From the NCBI RefSeq assembly GCF_048269205.1, contig NZ_JBLXJC010000001.1, positions 434,001-498,000 on the forward strand: a stretch of 64,000 nt of DNA, in the 5' to 3' direction. The notes beneath the pieces are model-generated. The model was not told the origin of the DNA. It saw only the letters and a program-made list of their open reading frames with translations, and made no database searches. Made by a program: the position numbers and the translations under genes. Of the stretch, positions 1 through 8,814 are shown one piece after another (position 1 is the stretch's first letter; each line of letters starts with the position of its first letter). The DNA comes from Emcibacter sp048269205 (lineage in GTDB: Bacteria; Pseudomonadota; Alphaproteobacteria; Sphingomonadales; Emcibacteraceae).

Positions 1-821
1 GTTGGGAGGGTAAGCAGAAGCGCCGGGACGGCTGCTGGTACAATTTGATCGAACAGGCCCTCAAGGGTATGGACGGGGTTGAAGAACAGGAGGGCTGGAA
101 CGACCAGCCGCTTTTGCGGTTTTCCAATCCACAGGAAAAAGATATCAAACACGAGATGGTTGACCTCGCCACGTCAGCAGGAACCCCGCCGCTTCCCGCC
201 TGGGCGCGGGCTCTGCCCGGGGATGAACCGGTACCGCCGCGCCCGCTCACCCCCTCCCGCCCGGCCGAGGAGGAGCCTGCGGTCCTGAGCCCGCTCACCA
301 TGCGGGAACGGCAGGGAAGAGAACAGCAGCGTTTTCACCGGGGCAGGCTCATCCACCGGCTTCTGGAAATCCTGCCGGGACTCTCGTCCGGCGTCCGTTC
401 GGCGGCGGCAGGGAAATTCCTGTCCCAGCCCGCCCACGGGCTTTCGGAAACAGATCAGATGCAGATTGCCGGTGAAGTCCTGTCTATTCTGGAGGATGAT
501 CGTTTCAGCGCCATTTTCGGCCCCCTGAGCCGGGCCGAGGTCCCCATTGTCGGTCTGGCAGGGACAATGCCCGTTTCCGGCCAGGTTGACCGCCTGGTGA
601 TGACCGACGGGGAAATCCTGGTGGTGGATTACAAGACCAACCGGCCCCCTCCTGCCGCAGTGGACGGTGTGCCCGCCCTATATCTCAGACAGATGGCGGC
701 CTATCGCCATATTCTTGCGGCTATCTATCCGGATCATGTGATCCGCACGGCACTTTTGTGGACTGACGTGGCAAAACTTATGGAAATACCGGACGAAATG
801 CTGAATCAGGTGGTTTTTTGA
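1..821 (+). CDS. addA: AddA double-strand break repair helicase/nuclease, C-terminal part (5' truncated by window edge)
   Basis: This is the C-terminal end of AddA, the helicase-nuclease subunit of AddAB, which unwinds and resects broken DNA ends before RecA loading. The frame is already open at base 3 and runs off the left edge, so only about 272 residues are present and the helicase domain is missing. They carry the RecB-type nuclease core: GQVDRLV, then the metal-binding VVDYKTN motif (bases 621-641) and a downstream Q-x3-Y (QMAAY). trxA follows 90 bp later on the same strand, the common alphaproteobacterial order. Confidence 0.85.
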   Translation, partial: WEGKQKRRDGCWYNLIEQALKGMDGVEEQEGWNDQPLLRFSNPQEKDIKHEMVDLATSAGTPPLPAWARALPGDEPVPPRPLTPSRPAEEEPAVLSPLTMRERQGREQQRFHRGRLIHRLLEILPGLSSGVRSAAAGKFLSQPAHGLSETDQMQIAGEVLSILEDDRFSAIFGPLSRAEVPIVGLAGTMPVSGQVDRLVMTDGEILVVDYKTNRPPPAAVDGVPALYLRQMAAYRHILAAIYPDHVIRTALLWTDVAKLMEIPDEMLNQVVF

Positions 822-840
822 TCACGTTTTCTTGATTGTC

Positions 841-869
841 TTGACGTTGCCCCGTCCTGTTCCTACATT
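841..869 (+). promoter_or_regulatory. Candidate sigma-70-type promoter of trxA
   Basis: TTGACG at 841-846 and TACATT at 864-869 are separated by exactly 17 bases. The pair lies 42 bases before the trxA start codon, just after the addA stop. The -35 box is near-consensus and the -10 is weaker. This is a match by eye; no start site is known. Confidence 0.5.
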
Positions 870-911
870 TGCACTGTAAATATTACTGTTTCATAAACCA
901 AGGAATGACTG

Positions 912-1232
912 ATGAGTACAATTGCTGTGACCGACGCAGGTTTTGAAAGCGAAGTTCTGAACGCGGAAAAGCCTATTTTGGTTGATTTCTGGGCAGAATG
1001 GTGCGGCCCCTGTAAACAGATCGGCCCGGTTCTGGAAGATGTTTCCACCGAGATGGCCGACAAGGTCACCATTGCAAAAGTCAATATTGACGAAAACCCC
1101 GAAGCACCGACCCGCTACGGTGTACGCAGCATTCCTACCATGCTCCTGTTCAAGGGCGGTGAAGTGGCAGCCATGAAAATCGGCGCCACATCCAAAACCG
1201 ACCTGACTGCATGGCTGAACGAGAATCTTTGA
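912..1232 (+). CDS. trxA: Thioredoxin
   Basis: Thioredoxin is a small cytosolic disulfide reductase that passes electrons from thioredoxin reductase to targets such as ribonucleotide reductase. The 106-residue length is normal. The active site WCGPC sits near residues 31-35 (WAEWCGPCK), and the cis-proline motif IPT follows near residue 75. The start ATG is preceded by an AAGGAATG-like Shine-Dalgarno stretch. It lies alone between addA and the convergent folC, with its own candidate promoter and a hairpin after the stop codon. Confidence 0.97.
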   Translation: MSTIAVTDAGFESEVLNAEKPILVDFWAEWCGPCKQIGPVLEDVSTEMADKVTIAKVNIDENPEAPTRYGVRSIPTMLLFKGGEVAAMKIGATSKTDLTAWLNENL

Positions 1233-1265
1233 GCATTTTCCCCCAAGGTGCTTGAAGACGGAGGG

Positions 1266-1292
1266 GCGCCGACCACCTGGTCGGCGCTCTTC
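1266..1292 (+). terminator. Hairpin after trxA, between convergent trxA and folC
   Basis: GCGCCGACC (1266-1274) pairs perfectly with GGTCGGCGC (1279-1287) around an ACCT loop and is followed by TCTTCC. The stem is strong but the T-tract is weak, so it may be a partly Rho-dependent or bidirectional stop between the two convergent genes. Confidence 0.45.
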
Positions 1293-1318
1293 CAATTTGG
1301 GGGCTATTCTTCGGGAAG

Positions 1319-2623
1319 TTATTCCTGGGTGAGGGCCAGGACCTTGCCGGCCAGATAAAGCGACCCGCAGATCAGGACCCGTACCGGGCCTTCCTGTTCC
1401 CGCCCGATCAGATCGAGACTTTCCTCAAAACCCGGCATGGCGACGGCATTTACGCCTGTCTCCCGGGCCATATCCGCAATGTCTTCGGCGCTGTGGCTGT
1501 CTTCGCCCGGCACGTGAACGCCATAAAGCTTGCTTGTCAGTGGCGCAAGCGGGGCCAGAAACCCGCGCGTATCCTTGTTGGCCATCATGCCGCAGATCAG
1601 ATAAAGCGGCAGGTCTTTACGTTCTCTCAGAAGATTGGCGATAATTTCTCCGGCGGCGGGATTATGTCCACCGTCAAGCCACAGTTCGCTGCCTGCGGGT
1701 AATGTGCCCGCAAGGGATGTTTTGGAAAGATTTTGCATCCGGGCCGCCCATTCTGCGGTGGCAAGCCCTGTGCGGATATGCTCTTCAGTGATCTCGAAGC
1801 GTTTCTGGTGACGCAGGCAGGCAATGGCGAGGGCGGCATTCTCCTGCTGGTGCAGGCCAGGCAGAGCCGGTTGCGGCAAGTCCAGAACACCCTGCAGGTC
1901 TTCGTAATGGAAACCACTATCCGTGGCATGATATTTCCAGGCCCGGCCGGAAGAAACCACCGGATTGGCATCGACTTTTTCCGCGACCTCGAGGATGGCC
2001 TCAAGTACCTCCGTCGGCTGGGGAGCGACAACAAGGGGGGTGTCTTTTTTGGCAATACCCGCTTTTTCCCGGGCTATTCCGGCCAGGTCAGAGCCCAGAA
2101 ACTGCTCGTGATCCAGTGAGACAGGGGTAATCACGGTGCTGAGCGGCTGGTCGATCACATTTGTGGCATCAAATCGCCCGCCGAGCCCCACCTCCAGCAA
2201 CAGCACATCCGCTGGCACATCGGCAAAGGCCTTGAAGGCCAGCGCCGTGGTCATTTCGAAATAGGTGATGGGCCGGTCGCCATTGACCTTTTCGCAATGG
2301 TCCAGAAGCTCCAGAAGGTAATCTTCGGAAATCAGTTTTCCGGCCAGCCGGATGCGTTCGGCGAACTTTACCAGATGCGGCGAGGTATAGACATGGACAC
2401 GAAGTCCCGCGGCTTCCAGAATAGCGCGGAGAAAGGCGGTGGTTGACCCCTTGCCGTTGGTACCGGCCACATGGATCACCGGCGGCAGTTTTTTCTCCGG
2501 ATGATCGAGCGCGGCCAGAATTCGTTCCATCCGGTCCAGGGACAGGTCGATTTTCTTCGGATGAAGCCGGTATATGCGGTCCAGAATCTGGTCGCTGAAA
2601 CGGCTATTGTCAGGCGGATTCAT
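1319..2623 (-). CDS. folC: Bifunctional folylpolyglutamate synthase/dihydrofolate synthase
   Basis: FolC joins glutamate to dihydropteroate and then extends the polyglutamate tail of folates, using ATP in the cytosol. The 434-residue protein has the Mur-ligase-type P-loop HVAGTNGKGSTT near residues 51-62, the family segment LLLEVGLGGRFDATN around 140-155 and DGGHNPAA in the C-terminal domain. Its start overlaps the end of accD by 14 bp, so the two are translationally coupled. This accD-folC pair closes the long minus-strand block. Confidence 0.96.
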   Translation of the reverse strand: MNPPDNSRFSDQILDRIYRLHPKKIDLSLDRMERILAALDHPEKKLPPVIHVAGTNGKGSTTAFLRAILEAAGLRVHVYTSPHLVKFAERIRLAGKLISEDYLLELLDHCEKVNGDRPITYFEMTTALAFKAFADVPADVLLLEVGLGGRFDATNVIDQPLSTVITPVSLDHEQFLGSDLAGIAREKAGIAKKDTPLVVAPQPTEVLEAILEVAEKVDANPVVSSGRAWKYHATDSGFHYEDLQGVLDLPQPALPGLHQQENAALAIACLRHQKRFEITEEHIRTGLATAEWAARMQNLSKTSLAGTLPAGSELWLDGGHNPAAGEIIANLLRERKDLPLYLICGMMANKDTRGFLAPLAPLTSKLYGVHVPGEDSHSAEDIADMARETGVNAVAMPGFEESLDLIGREQEGPVRVLICGSLYLAGKVLALTQE

Positions 2624-3494
2624 GGGTCAGAGCCAGAGTGCCCGGCTGTTTCATCAGCAGGCTCAGAAGCTGAACCAGTTTCGTCCGCATTTCCTTGCGA
2701 TGCACGATCATGTCCAGCATGCCGTGCTCAATCAGATATTCCGAGCGCTGGAAACCTTCCGGCAGTTCCTCGCGGATGGTGTCCTTGATGACCCGGGGCC
2801 CGGCAAAACAGATCAGTGCATTGGGTTCGGCAATATGCACGTCGCCCAGCATGGCGTAAGAAGCGGTCACACCGCCGGTGGTCGGGTCGGTCAGCACCAC
2901 GATATAGGGCAGACCTGCATCCCTGACCATTTCCACGGCCACCGTGGTCCGGGGCATCTGCATCAGGGACAGAATGCCTTCCTGCATACGGGCGCCGCCT
3001 GCGGCCGAAAACAGCACCAGCGGCGCTTTCTTGTCCACGGCATGCTTTGCGGCGGTGATAATGCCTTCACCCACGGCCATGCCCATGGAACCGCCCATGA
3101 ACAGGAAGTTCTGAACCGCCACGACGGTATTTACATTGCCCAATTTGCCGTAAGCCACGGCAATGGCGTCCTTGAATTCGGATTCGGCCCGGGCCGCCTT
3201 CATGCGGTCGGTATATTTTTTCTGATCCCTGAACTTGAGCGGATCATCCTTGGGGGAAGGCAGGCTGACAAGGGCATAGTCGCCGTCGTTGAACAGGCTT
3301 TTAAAACGTTCGGTGGGGCCGATCCGGTCATGGTGATCGCAATGGGGGCAAACACTCAGGTTTGCCTCGAAATCCTTCTTGTAAAGGAGCTGTCCGCAGT
3401 TTTTACATTTATGCCACAGGTTATCCGGCGTGTCCTTCTTCTGTTGCAGGACAGCCCGGATTTTGGGACGTACATAATTGGTCAGCCAGTTCAT
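2610..3494 (-). CDS. accD: Acetyl-CoA carboxylase carboxyltransferase subunit beta
   Basis: AccD is the beta subunit of the carboxyltransferase that moves the carboxyl group from biotin to acetyl-CoA, making malonyl-CoA for fatty-acid synthesis. The 294-residue protein starts with the four-cysteine zinc ribbon (CKNCG and CPHCD, about residues 30-52) typical of bacterial AccD. The crotonase-fold core carries GGARMQEG and the glycine-rich TTGGVTASYA. It lies 26 bp downstream of trpA and overlaps folC, an order widespread in alphaproteobacteria. Confidence 0.97.
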   Translation of the reverse strand: MNWLTNYVRPKIRAVLQQKKDTPDNLWHKCKNCGQLLYKKDFEANLSVCPHCDHHDRIGPTERFKSLFNDGDYALVSLPSPKDDPLKFRDQKKYTDRMKAARAESEFKDAIAVAYGKLGNVNTVVAVQNFLFMGGSMGMAVGEGIITAAKHAVDKKAPLVLFSAAGGARMQEGILSLMQMPRTTVAVEMVRDAGLPYIVVLTDPTTGGVTASYAMLGDVHIAEPNALICFAGPRVIKDTIREELPEGFQRSEYLIEHGMLDMIVHRKEMRTKLVQLLSLLMKQPGTLALTHESA

Positions 3495-3520
3495 TTTCCA
3501 CCTATTCCAACTGTTGTGCC

Positions 3521-4342
3521 CTAGCGGCGGGCTTTCTCGATGCCGGTCGCCAGTTCCTGGACGAAAGTCAGGACTTTAGCTTTTGTGTCAGAATTTGCAA
3601 CATTTTCGTCATTTTCAATGATCGATACAATGGCAGATCCTACCACTACGGCATCGGCAAACTCGGCGAAATCCGCCACATTTTCAGGGGTTTTGATGCC
3701 GAAACCAACCGCCAGAGGCAGGTCGGTTTGTGTGCGGAAATTCTCGATTGCGGCCCGTACCGGCACCAGATCCGGCTCGCGGGTGCCGGTAATGCCGGCA
3801 ATGGACACATAATAAAGGAAGCCTGATCCATGGGCGACGATTTTGGCCAGTCGCGCATCATCCGTTGTCGGTGTGGCCAGGTGGATCATGCCCATACCGG
3901 CCTCAATGGCGGGAATGGCAAGCTCGCGGTCTTCCTCGGGCGGCAGATCAACAATGATCAGGCCGTCCACACCGGCTTCCAGGGCGTCTTTCAGGAAGCG
4001 GTCGACGCCGTAGATATAGACGGGATTGTAATAGCCCATCAGGATCAGCGGGGTCTCCTTGTTGTCCTTGCGGAATTCCCGGACCATTTCCAGGCACTTT
4101 TTCAGGGTCATACCGCCGTTCAGCGCCCGCAGGCTTGCCGCCTGGATAGCGGGACCATCGGCCATGGGATCGGAAAAGGGCATGCCCAGCTCGATAATAT
4201 CGGCGCCAGCGGCCGGGAGGCCCTTCAGGATGTCGAGAGAGGTTGCATAGTCCGGATCACCGCCAGTGATGAAAGTGACCAGTGCGGCCCGTCCTTCCGT
4301 CTTGAGCTGTGCGAATTTCTGTTCAATACGTTCTACACCCAT
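3521..4342 (-). CDS. trpA: Tryptophan synthase alpha chain
   Basis: TrpA cleaves indole-3-glycerol phosphate to indole and glyceraldehyde-3-phosphate and channels indole to TrpB. A 51-base upstream extension is open, but I place the start at the ATG encoding MGVERIEQKF. It has GGAG eight bases upstream and lies one base after the trpB stop, giving a 273-residue protein of usual size. The TIM barrel shows the catalytic glutamate in IELGMPFSDP and the aspartate in LIIVDLPPEE, plus the phosphate-binding GFGIKTPE. Confidence 0.97.
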   Translation of the reverse strand: MGVERIEQKFAQLKTEGRAALVTFITGGDPDYATSLDILKGLPAAGADIIELGMPFSDPMADGPAIQAASLRALNGGMTLKKCLEMVREFRKDNKETPLILMGYYNPVYIYGVDRFLKDALEAGVDGLIIVDLPPEEDRELAIPAIEAGMGMIHLATPTTDDARLAKIVAHGSGFLYYVSIAGITGTREPDLVPVRAAIENFRTQTDLPLAVGFGIKTPENVADFAEFADAVVVGSAIVSIIENDENVANSDTKAKVLTFVQELATGIEKARR

Positions 4343-4343
4343 G

Positions 4344-5564
4344 TCAGATCTCCGCTCCCAGGGCCTCGGCCACCGTAAAGATGTCCTTGTCACCCCGGCC
4401 GGACAGGTTCATGACCATGATATGGTCTTTCGGCAGCTCCGGCGCCTTTTTCAGCACGAAAGCGATGGCATGGGCGCTTTCCAGCGCCGGAATGATGCCT
4501 TCATATTCGGTGCAGACCTGGAAGGCTTCCAGCGCCTCCTTGTCGGTGACCGGGACATAGGTGACCCGTCCTGTCTCATGAAGATAGCTGTGTTCCGGCC
4601 CGATTCCGGGATAATCCAGTCCGGCGGAAATGGAGTGGGCTTCGGTGATCTGGCCGTCGTCATCCATCAGCAGATAGGTGCGGTTACCATGCAGAACACC
4701 CGGCCTGCCGCCGGTGAGAGAGGCGGCATGCTTGTCCGTATCGACCCCGAGGCCGGCCGCTTCCACACCGAACATTTCGCATTTGTCGTCCAGAAAAGGG
4801 TGAAACAGGCCGATGGCGTTGGAACCGCCGCCGACACAGGCCACCAGACTGTCCGGCAGGCGGCCTTCTTTTTCCATGATCTGTTCGCGGGTTTCATTGC
4901 CGATCACACACTGGAAGTCGCGGACCAGTTCCGGATAGGGGTGTGGTCCCGCGGCAGTGCCGATGATATAGAAAGTATCCTCAACATTGGCGACCCAGTC
5001 ACGCATGGCGTCGTTCATGGCGTCTTTCAGGCTGGCGGATCCGGAGGTGCAGGGCACCACTTCCGCGCCCAGAAGTTTCATGCGGAACACATTGGGTTTC
5101 TGTCGCTCGATATCCTTTGCACCCATGTAAACCACGCATTTCATGCCGAAGCGGGCACAGACCGTGGCGGTGGCCACACCGTGCTGTCCGGCGCCGGTCT
5201 CGGCGATAATCCGTGTCTTGCCCATGCGGCGGGCCAGCAGGATCTGACCAATGCAGTTATTGATCTTGTGGGCGCCGGTGTGGTTCAGTTCTTCCCGCTT
5301 GAAATAGACTTTCGCCCCGCCCAGATGTTCGGTCAGCCGTTCGGCATAGTAAAGCGGGCTCGGGCGGCCGACAAATTCTGTCAGAAGCTCATGGAACTCC
5401 CGGTGGAATTCAGGGTCTTCCTTAGCGTCAGTATAGGCCTGCTCCAGTTCCAGAATGAGGGGCATCAGGGTTTCGGCGACAAAACGGCCGCCAAAGATGC
5501 CGAAATGGCCCTCGCTGTCTGGTCCTGCCCGGAAAGTGTTTGGCTTTGGGGTCTCGCTGCCCAT
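4344..5564 (-). CDS. trpB: Tryptophan synthase beta chain
   Basis: TrpB is the PLP enzyme that condenses indole with serine to make tryptophan. The 406-residue protein has the PLP lysine in the HTGAHKINN motif near residue 95, the phosphate-binding loop CVGGGSNAIG near 230-240 and the C-terminal LSGRGDKD motif. It is cotranscribed with trpF upstream (18-bp gap) and trpA downstream (1-bp gap). No frameshift or missing residue is visible. Confidence 0.98.
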   Translation of the reverse strand: MGSETPKPNTFRAGPDSEGHFGIFGGRFVAETLMPLILELEQAYTDAKEDPEFHREFHELLTEFVGRPSPLYYAERLTEHLGGAKVYFKREELNHTGAHKINNCIGQILLARRMGKTRIIAETGAGQHGVATATVCARFGMKCVVYMGAKDIERQKPNVFRMKLLGAEVVPCTSGSASLKDAMNDAMRDWVANVEDTFYIIGTAAGPHPYPELVRDFQCVIGNETREQIMEKEGRLPDSLVACVGGGSNAIGLFHPFLDDKCEMFGVEAAGLGVDTDKHAASLTGGRPGVLHGNRTYLLMDDDGQITEAHSISAGLDYPGIGPEHSYLHETGRVTYVPVTDKEALEAFQVCTEYEGIIPALESAHAIAFVLKKAPELPKDHIMVMNLSGRGDKDIFTVAEALGAEI

Positions 5565-5582
5565 GTTAACTGTCCTTATTCA

Positions 5583-6233
5583 TTATGGCCTTGTTCTGGT
5601 GGCGTCGATAAAGGCCCTGATCCTGTTTATATCTTTCTCGCCGGGCCTGTTTTCAACCCCGCTGGAGACATCAACCATTTCCGCGCCGCTTGTGGCGATG
5701 GCGTCGGAAACATTGTTGGCTTCCAGCCCGCCGGACAGCATCCAGGGCACGGACCAGTCCGTATTCCGGATCAACTGCCAGTCAAAGATCAGGCCGTTGC
5801 CGCCCGGCAGGGCGTTTTCAAGGTTTTTAGGCGCTTTCGCATCAAACAGCAACATGTCTGCGACGCTTTCATATGCTTTTGCCGCTTCGATATCCTCTTT
5901 TCTGGCAACCGCAATGGCTTTCATCACCGGTTTTCCGAATGCCTGCCTGATTTCCCGCACTCTGTCCGGGCTTTCCGAACCGTGAAGCTGCAAAATATCC
6001 AGATCGGCCGAGGCAAGGACCTCTTCCAACAGGTCATCTACCGGATTGACGAAGACGCCGACCTTTTTCACCCCGGCCGGGACAAGCCGGGCGAGCTCCC
6101 CCGCTTTTGCAGGGGTAATGTTGCGGGGCGAGGGCGGGAAAAAAACAAAGCCCACATAGTCAGCCCCGGAATCAATGGCTGCCTTCAGGCTTTCGGGCTC
6201 GCTGAGCCCGCATATCTTTACAGCCACGGACAT
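5583..6233 (-). CDS. trpF: Phosphoribosylanthranilate isomerase
   Basis: TrpF performs the Amadori isomerisation of phosphoribosylanthranilate in tryptophan synthesis. The 216-residue TIM barrel begins with the catalytic-cysteine motif VKICGLSEP. It carries LQLHGSE in the middle, the catalytic aspartate in MLLFDAK and the phosphate-binding MLSGGLEANNV near the end. It lies 3 bp after pyrF and 18 bp before trpB. The anthranilate-pathway genes trpE, trpD and trpC are not in this window, so the pathway is split. Confidence 0.96.
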   Translation of the reverse strand: MSVAVKICGLSEPESLKAAIDSGADYVGFVFFPPSPRNITPAKAGELARLVPAGVKKVGVFVNPVDDLLEEVLASADLDILQLHGSESPDRVREIRQAFGKPVMKAIAVARKEDIEAAKAYESVADMLLFDAKAPKNLENALPGGNGLIFDWQLIRNTDWSVPWMLSGGLEANNVSDAIATSGAEMVDVSSGVENRPGEKDINRIRAFIDATRTRP

Positions 6234-6236
6234 GGA

Positions 6237-6956
6237 TCAGGCCCCAAGATCTTGGGCGATGCCGCGGGCGGCGGCGACCGGGTCTTCAGCCTGGGTGATG
6301 GGGCGGCCGATAACAATATAGTCGGCCCCTTTGTCGACGGCCTGTTTCGGGGTCATGATGCGTTTCTGGTCCCCCGTGGCGCTGCCGGCCGGACGAATGC
6401 CGGGCACGACCAGTTTGAATTCCTGGCCGCAGGCTTCCTTGATCAGCTCGATTTCCAGGGGTGAACAGACCACGCCGTCAAGGCCACTGTCCTTTGCCAG
6501 CCGGGCGAGGCGGACAACCTGGTCGGAGAGGTTGTTCTGATAACCTACGGCTTCCAGATCACTTTCGTCCAGGCTGGTCAGGATGGTGACACCGACAATG
6601 ATCGGCCGGGGGCAGCCGACAGTCTCGGCGGCCTCTGTAGCGGCTTTGGCGGCGGCAGCCATCATGGCCGGCCCACCTGCCGTATGGATTGTCATGATGG
6701 ACGGACGGAGAGGCATCAGCGCATGGATCGCCTTGGCCACCGTATTGGGAATGTCATGCAGCTTCAGGTCCAGGAAGATGGGCATGCCGGTTTCGGCCAC
6801 TTGACGGAACCCCTCAGGGCCGTGCGCACCGAAATATTCCAGGCCCAGCTTGACCCCGCCCACATGGGGGGCGAGGGCGCGTGCCAGGCTTGTCGCCTGT
6901 GAGACCTCGGTGGTATCGAGAGCGCAGAGAATGCGTTTACAGTCTTGCATGGTCAT
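6237..6956 (-). CDS. pyrF: Orotidine 5'-phosphate decarboxylase
   Basis: PyrF decarboxylates OMP to UMP, the last step of de novo pyrimidine synthesis. The catalytic K-x-D-x2-x-D array is visible as LDLKLHDIPNT near residues 62-72, with the N-terminal ALDTTE and the C-terminal phosphate-binding VPGIRP and VIGRPI segments. Length (239 residues) is normal. The first of two nearby ATGs (MTMQDC) is used here; the second would shorten it by two residues. It sits directly upstream of trpF. Confidence 0.97.
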   Translation of the reverse strand: MTMQDCKRILCALDTTEVSQATSLARALAPHVGGVKLGLEYFGAHGPEGFRQVAETGMPIFLDLKLHDIPNTVAKAIHALMPLRPSIMTIHTAGGPAMMAAAAKAATEAAETVGCPRPIIVGVTILTSLDESDLEAVGYQNNLSDQVVRLARLAKDSGLDGVVCSPLEIELIKEACGQEFKLVVPGIRPAGSATGDQKRIMTPKQAVDKGADYIVIGRPITQAEDPVAAARGIAQDLGA

Positions 6957-7037
6957 TCAGATATTCCGGTTTGCCTGTATTTTCCGACATGTAAGCCAGC
7001 CGGAACAGGTCCGAATGATGCTGTTCACTTTACTGGT

Positions 7038-7355
7038 CTACTGTTTGATTTCGGGGCTTTTTGTCTCACGAACCGGCCGGTTTGACAAGGATTTTAGCTC
7101 ATTTTCCAGTTCCCGGATCTGTTTCTCCAGGCGCCGCCGGGTGCGGCGGTGACGAAAGGCGTTGCTGATGGCGACGATCCATCCTGCACCGAGACCGATA
7201 AATATGCCGAAGAAAACAAGCAGGAATCTGGGGATACCCTCCAGCACCCAGGGCAGGGGGTACAGGCTCAGGTCAACCGGTTCCTGGTTGGAAACGGCAA
7301 TGATGACACAGAAGAGTGTGAACAGGGCAAAAGCCGCATAAATGAAATAACGCAT
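7038..7355 (-). CDS. LapA-domain (DUF1049) inner-membrane protein
   Basis: This 105-residue protein has two transmembrane helices (about residues 2-20 and 42-65) separated by a short loop with the VSNQEPVDLSLYPLP signature. A basic, coiled-coil-prone cytoplasmic tail (RHRRTRRRLEKQIREL) follows. That is the architecture of LapA/DUF1049 proteins, which in enterobacteria help control LPS assembly with LapB. The exact role in alphaproteobacteria is less clear. It lies between ihfB and pyrF, its common alphaproteobacterial location. Confidence 0.85.
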   Translation of the reverse strand: MRYFIYAAFALFTLFCVIIAVSNQEPVDLSLYPLPWVLEGIPRFLLVFFGIFIGLGAGWIVAISNAFRHRRTRRRLEKQIRELENELKSLSNRPVRETKSPEIKQ

Positions 7356-7376
7356 GAATATATATTCACAAATGAT

Positions 7377-7400
7377 AGCCGCCGGACAATCCGGCGGGCT
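7377..7400 (-). terminator. Strong hairpin between ihfB and lapA-like gene
   Basis: AGCCGCCGGA (7377-7386) pairs with TCCGGCGG-G-CT (7390-7400) around a CAA loop, with one bulged G. On the minus strand it is followed only by CTATCATTTG, so it lacks a real U-tract. It may be an attenuating or mRNA-stabilising structure rather than a full stop. Confidence 0.4.
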
Positions 7401-7422
7401 GATCCTGACAGTTAATCCGCGC

Positions 7423-7701
7423 TCAGTCGTTCAGCTTTTCCCTGAGGTCCTTGCCGGTCTTGAAGTAAGGCACATGCTTTTCAGGGACGTGAACGGTTTC
7501 ACCGGTGCGCGGATTACGTCCGGTGCGTTCCGGGCGATGCTTTACGGAAAAAGCCCCGAAACCTCTCAGTTCAACCCTGTTGCCTTCGGCCAGAGCGTTG
7601 GTGATTTCCTCAAAAATTGTATTGACGATGCGCTCCACATCACGCTGATAAAGGTGTGGGTTGGCTTCCACCAGTCTGTTTATGAGCTCCGACTTAATCA
7701 T
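7423..7701 (-). CDS. ihfB: Integration host factor subunit beta
   Basis: IHF-beta pairs with IHF-alpha to bend DNA sharply at specific sites, affecting replication, recombination and transcription. The 92-residue protein starts MIKSELINRL and shows the DNA-binding beta-arm motif GRNPRTGE near residue 65, preceded by RGFGAFSVKHR. These features separate it from HU by overall similarity, although HU and IHF are close relatives. It follows sppA with a 33-bp gap, the standard rpsA-sppA-ihfB order. Confidence 0.93.
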   Translation of the reverse strand: MIKSELINRLVEANPHLYQRDVERIVNTIFEEITNALAEGNRVELRGFGAFSVKHRPERTGRNPRTGETVHVPEKHVPYFKTGKDLREKLND

Positions 7702-7734
7702 CGATTCTTCCCTATTGTTTGTATTATCCCACCG

Positions 7735-8643
7735 CTAGTAATTGTCAGGGTGCCAGACAGAAATCAGCCCGTCAAGGCTAAGTGCTTCATTAAAAGGCAT
7801 TTTTCCCATAATAGAGTTAAAAAACTCTTCCAAAAGCAATTCTTTTCTACTTTTGTCCACATTAATGACCGGCAATTCGTGTGAAATACTGTGTTCTGCG
7901 GTCAACCAGCCCCTGGCTTCCTCCTGTCCACCGAGAGAATCGATCAGTCCGTTGGAAAGGGCCTGGCGTCCTGTATAGACCCGCCCGTCCGACAGATTCT
8001 TCACTTTTTCCATGTCCAGTTTGCGTCTGTCCGCCACCAGTCCGGTGAACCAGGCGTAGCTGTCATCAATCATTGACTGGAAAACCGCCCGGGCCTCTTC
8101 CTTCATGGGATGAACGCCGTCCGGGCTGCCTTTCAGTTTGCCGCTTTTGACCTGTTCGGTACCGATGCCGATTTTATCCATAAGGTCGCCGAAGTGACTA
8201 TATTGCATGATCACACCAATGGAACCGGTGATGGTTGTCTCCCGGGCGAAAATATGATCCCCGGCCAATGCGGTGATATAGCCGCCGGAGGCTGCCAGCG
8301 ATCCCATGGTGATGACAACAGGTTTTTTCTCCGCCACCTTGCGAATGGCGTAATAAAGCTGTTCGCTGGCCGTACTGCCGCCGCCGGGACTGTTGATATG
8401 TACGATCAGGGCCTTGGCGTAATCATCTTCGGCGATGGAGCGGATATTTTCGTCCCGCGCATTGTTTTCCATGATGATGCCGGAAATGGTGATCCGGGCC
8501 ACATAGGGGCCGGGCACCGGTCCGGCCGGACTGATCATGGTCAGAAGAAACAGGACACCGAGAATGACAGCGGCAATGCGCCAGAAGGTTACTTTCTTGC
8601 GAAGCCGGCTGCGGTCAATGACCATCTCGAAATTATCACTCAT
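7735..8643 (-). CDS. sppA: Signal peptide peptidase SppA (S49 family)
   Basis: SppA is a membrane serine protease that degrades cleaved signal peptides. This 302-residue short form has one N-terminal transmembrane helix (about residues 22-42) and a single S49 domain. The oxyanion loop NSPGGG is near residue 95, the nucleophile serine is in GSLAASGGY near 125, and the general-base lysine is in the VKSGKLKGSPD segment near 175. The N-terminus is cytoplasmic and the domain periplasmic. It lies between rpsA and ihfB. Confidence 0.93.
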   Translation of the reverse strand: MSDNFEMVIDRSRLRKKVTFWRIAAVILGVLFLLTMISPAGPVPGPYVARITISGIIMENNARDENIRSIAEDDYAKALIVHINSPGGGSTASEQLYYAIRKVAEKKPVVITMGSLAASGGYITALAGDHIFARETTITGSIGVIMQYSHFGDLMDKIGIGTEQVKSGKLKGSPDGVHPMKEEARAVFQSMIDDSYAWFTGLVADRRKLDMEKVKNLSDGRVYTGRQALSNGLIDSLGGQEEARGWLTAEHSISHELPVINVDKSRKELLLEEFFNSIMGKMPFNEALSLDGLISVWHPDNY

Positions 8644-8755
8644 GAAAAATCCCCGGTGATTGTATTGGTGATCTGCGGAACTTATGGCCGAGTTTAGTTT
8701 TTTTTGCCTTCCGCTGTCCAGAACTTGTTGTGTGGCACAGGTTATTTGCCGGCCA

Positions 8756-8790
8756 AAGAAAAACCCGCTCCGAAGAGGGAGCGGGTTTTC
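8756..8790 (-). terminator. Intrinsic terminator of rpsA
   Basis: An 11-bp perfect stem, AAACCCGCTCC (8761-8771) with GGAGCGGGTTT (8778-8788), has a 6-base loop. On the minus strand it runs into TTTTTCTTTGG. It sits 25 bp after the rpsA stop codon and separates rpsA from sppA. Confidence 0.85.
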
Positions 8791-8814
8791 CGGATGTTTT
8801 TTGCGGAAAAAGAC

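Noticed and set aside
4266..6464. 732-codon plus-strand open frame opposite trpA, trpB and trpF
   Set aside because: It is a shadow frame created by GC-skewed codon use of three well-supported minus-strand genes; the translation has no recognisable domain.
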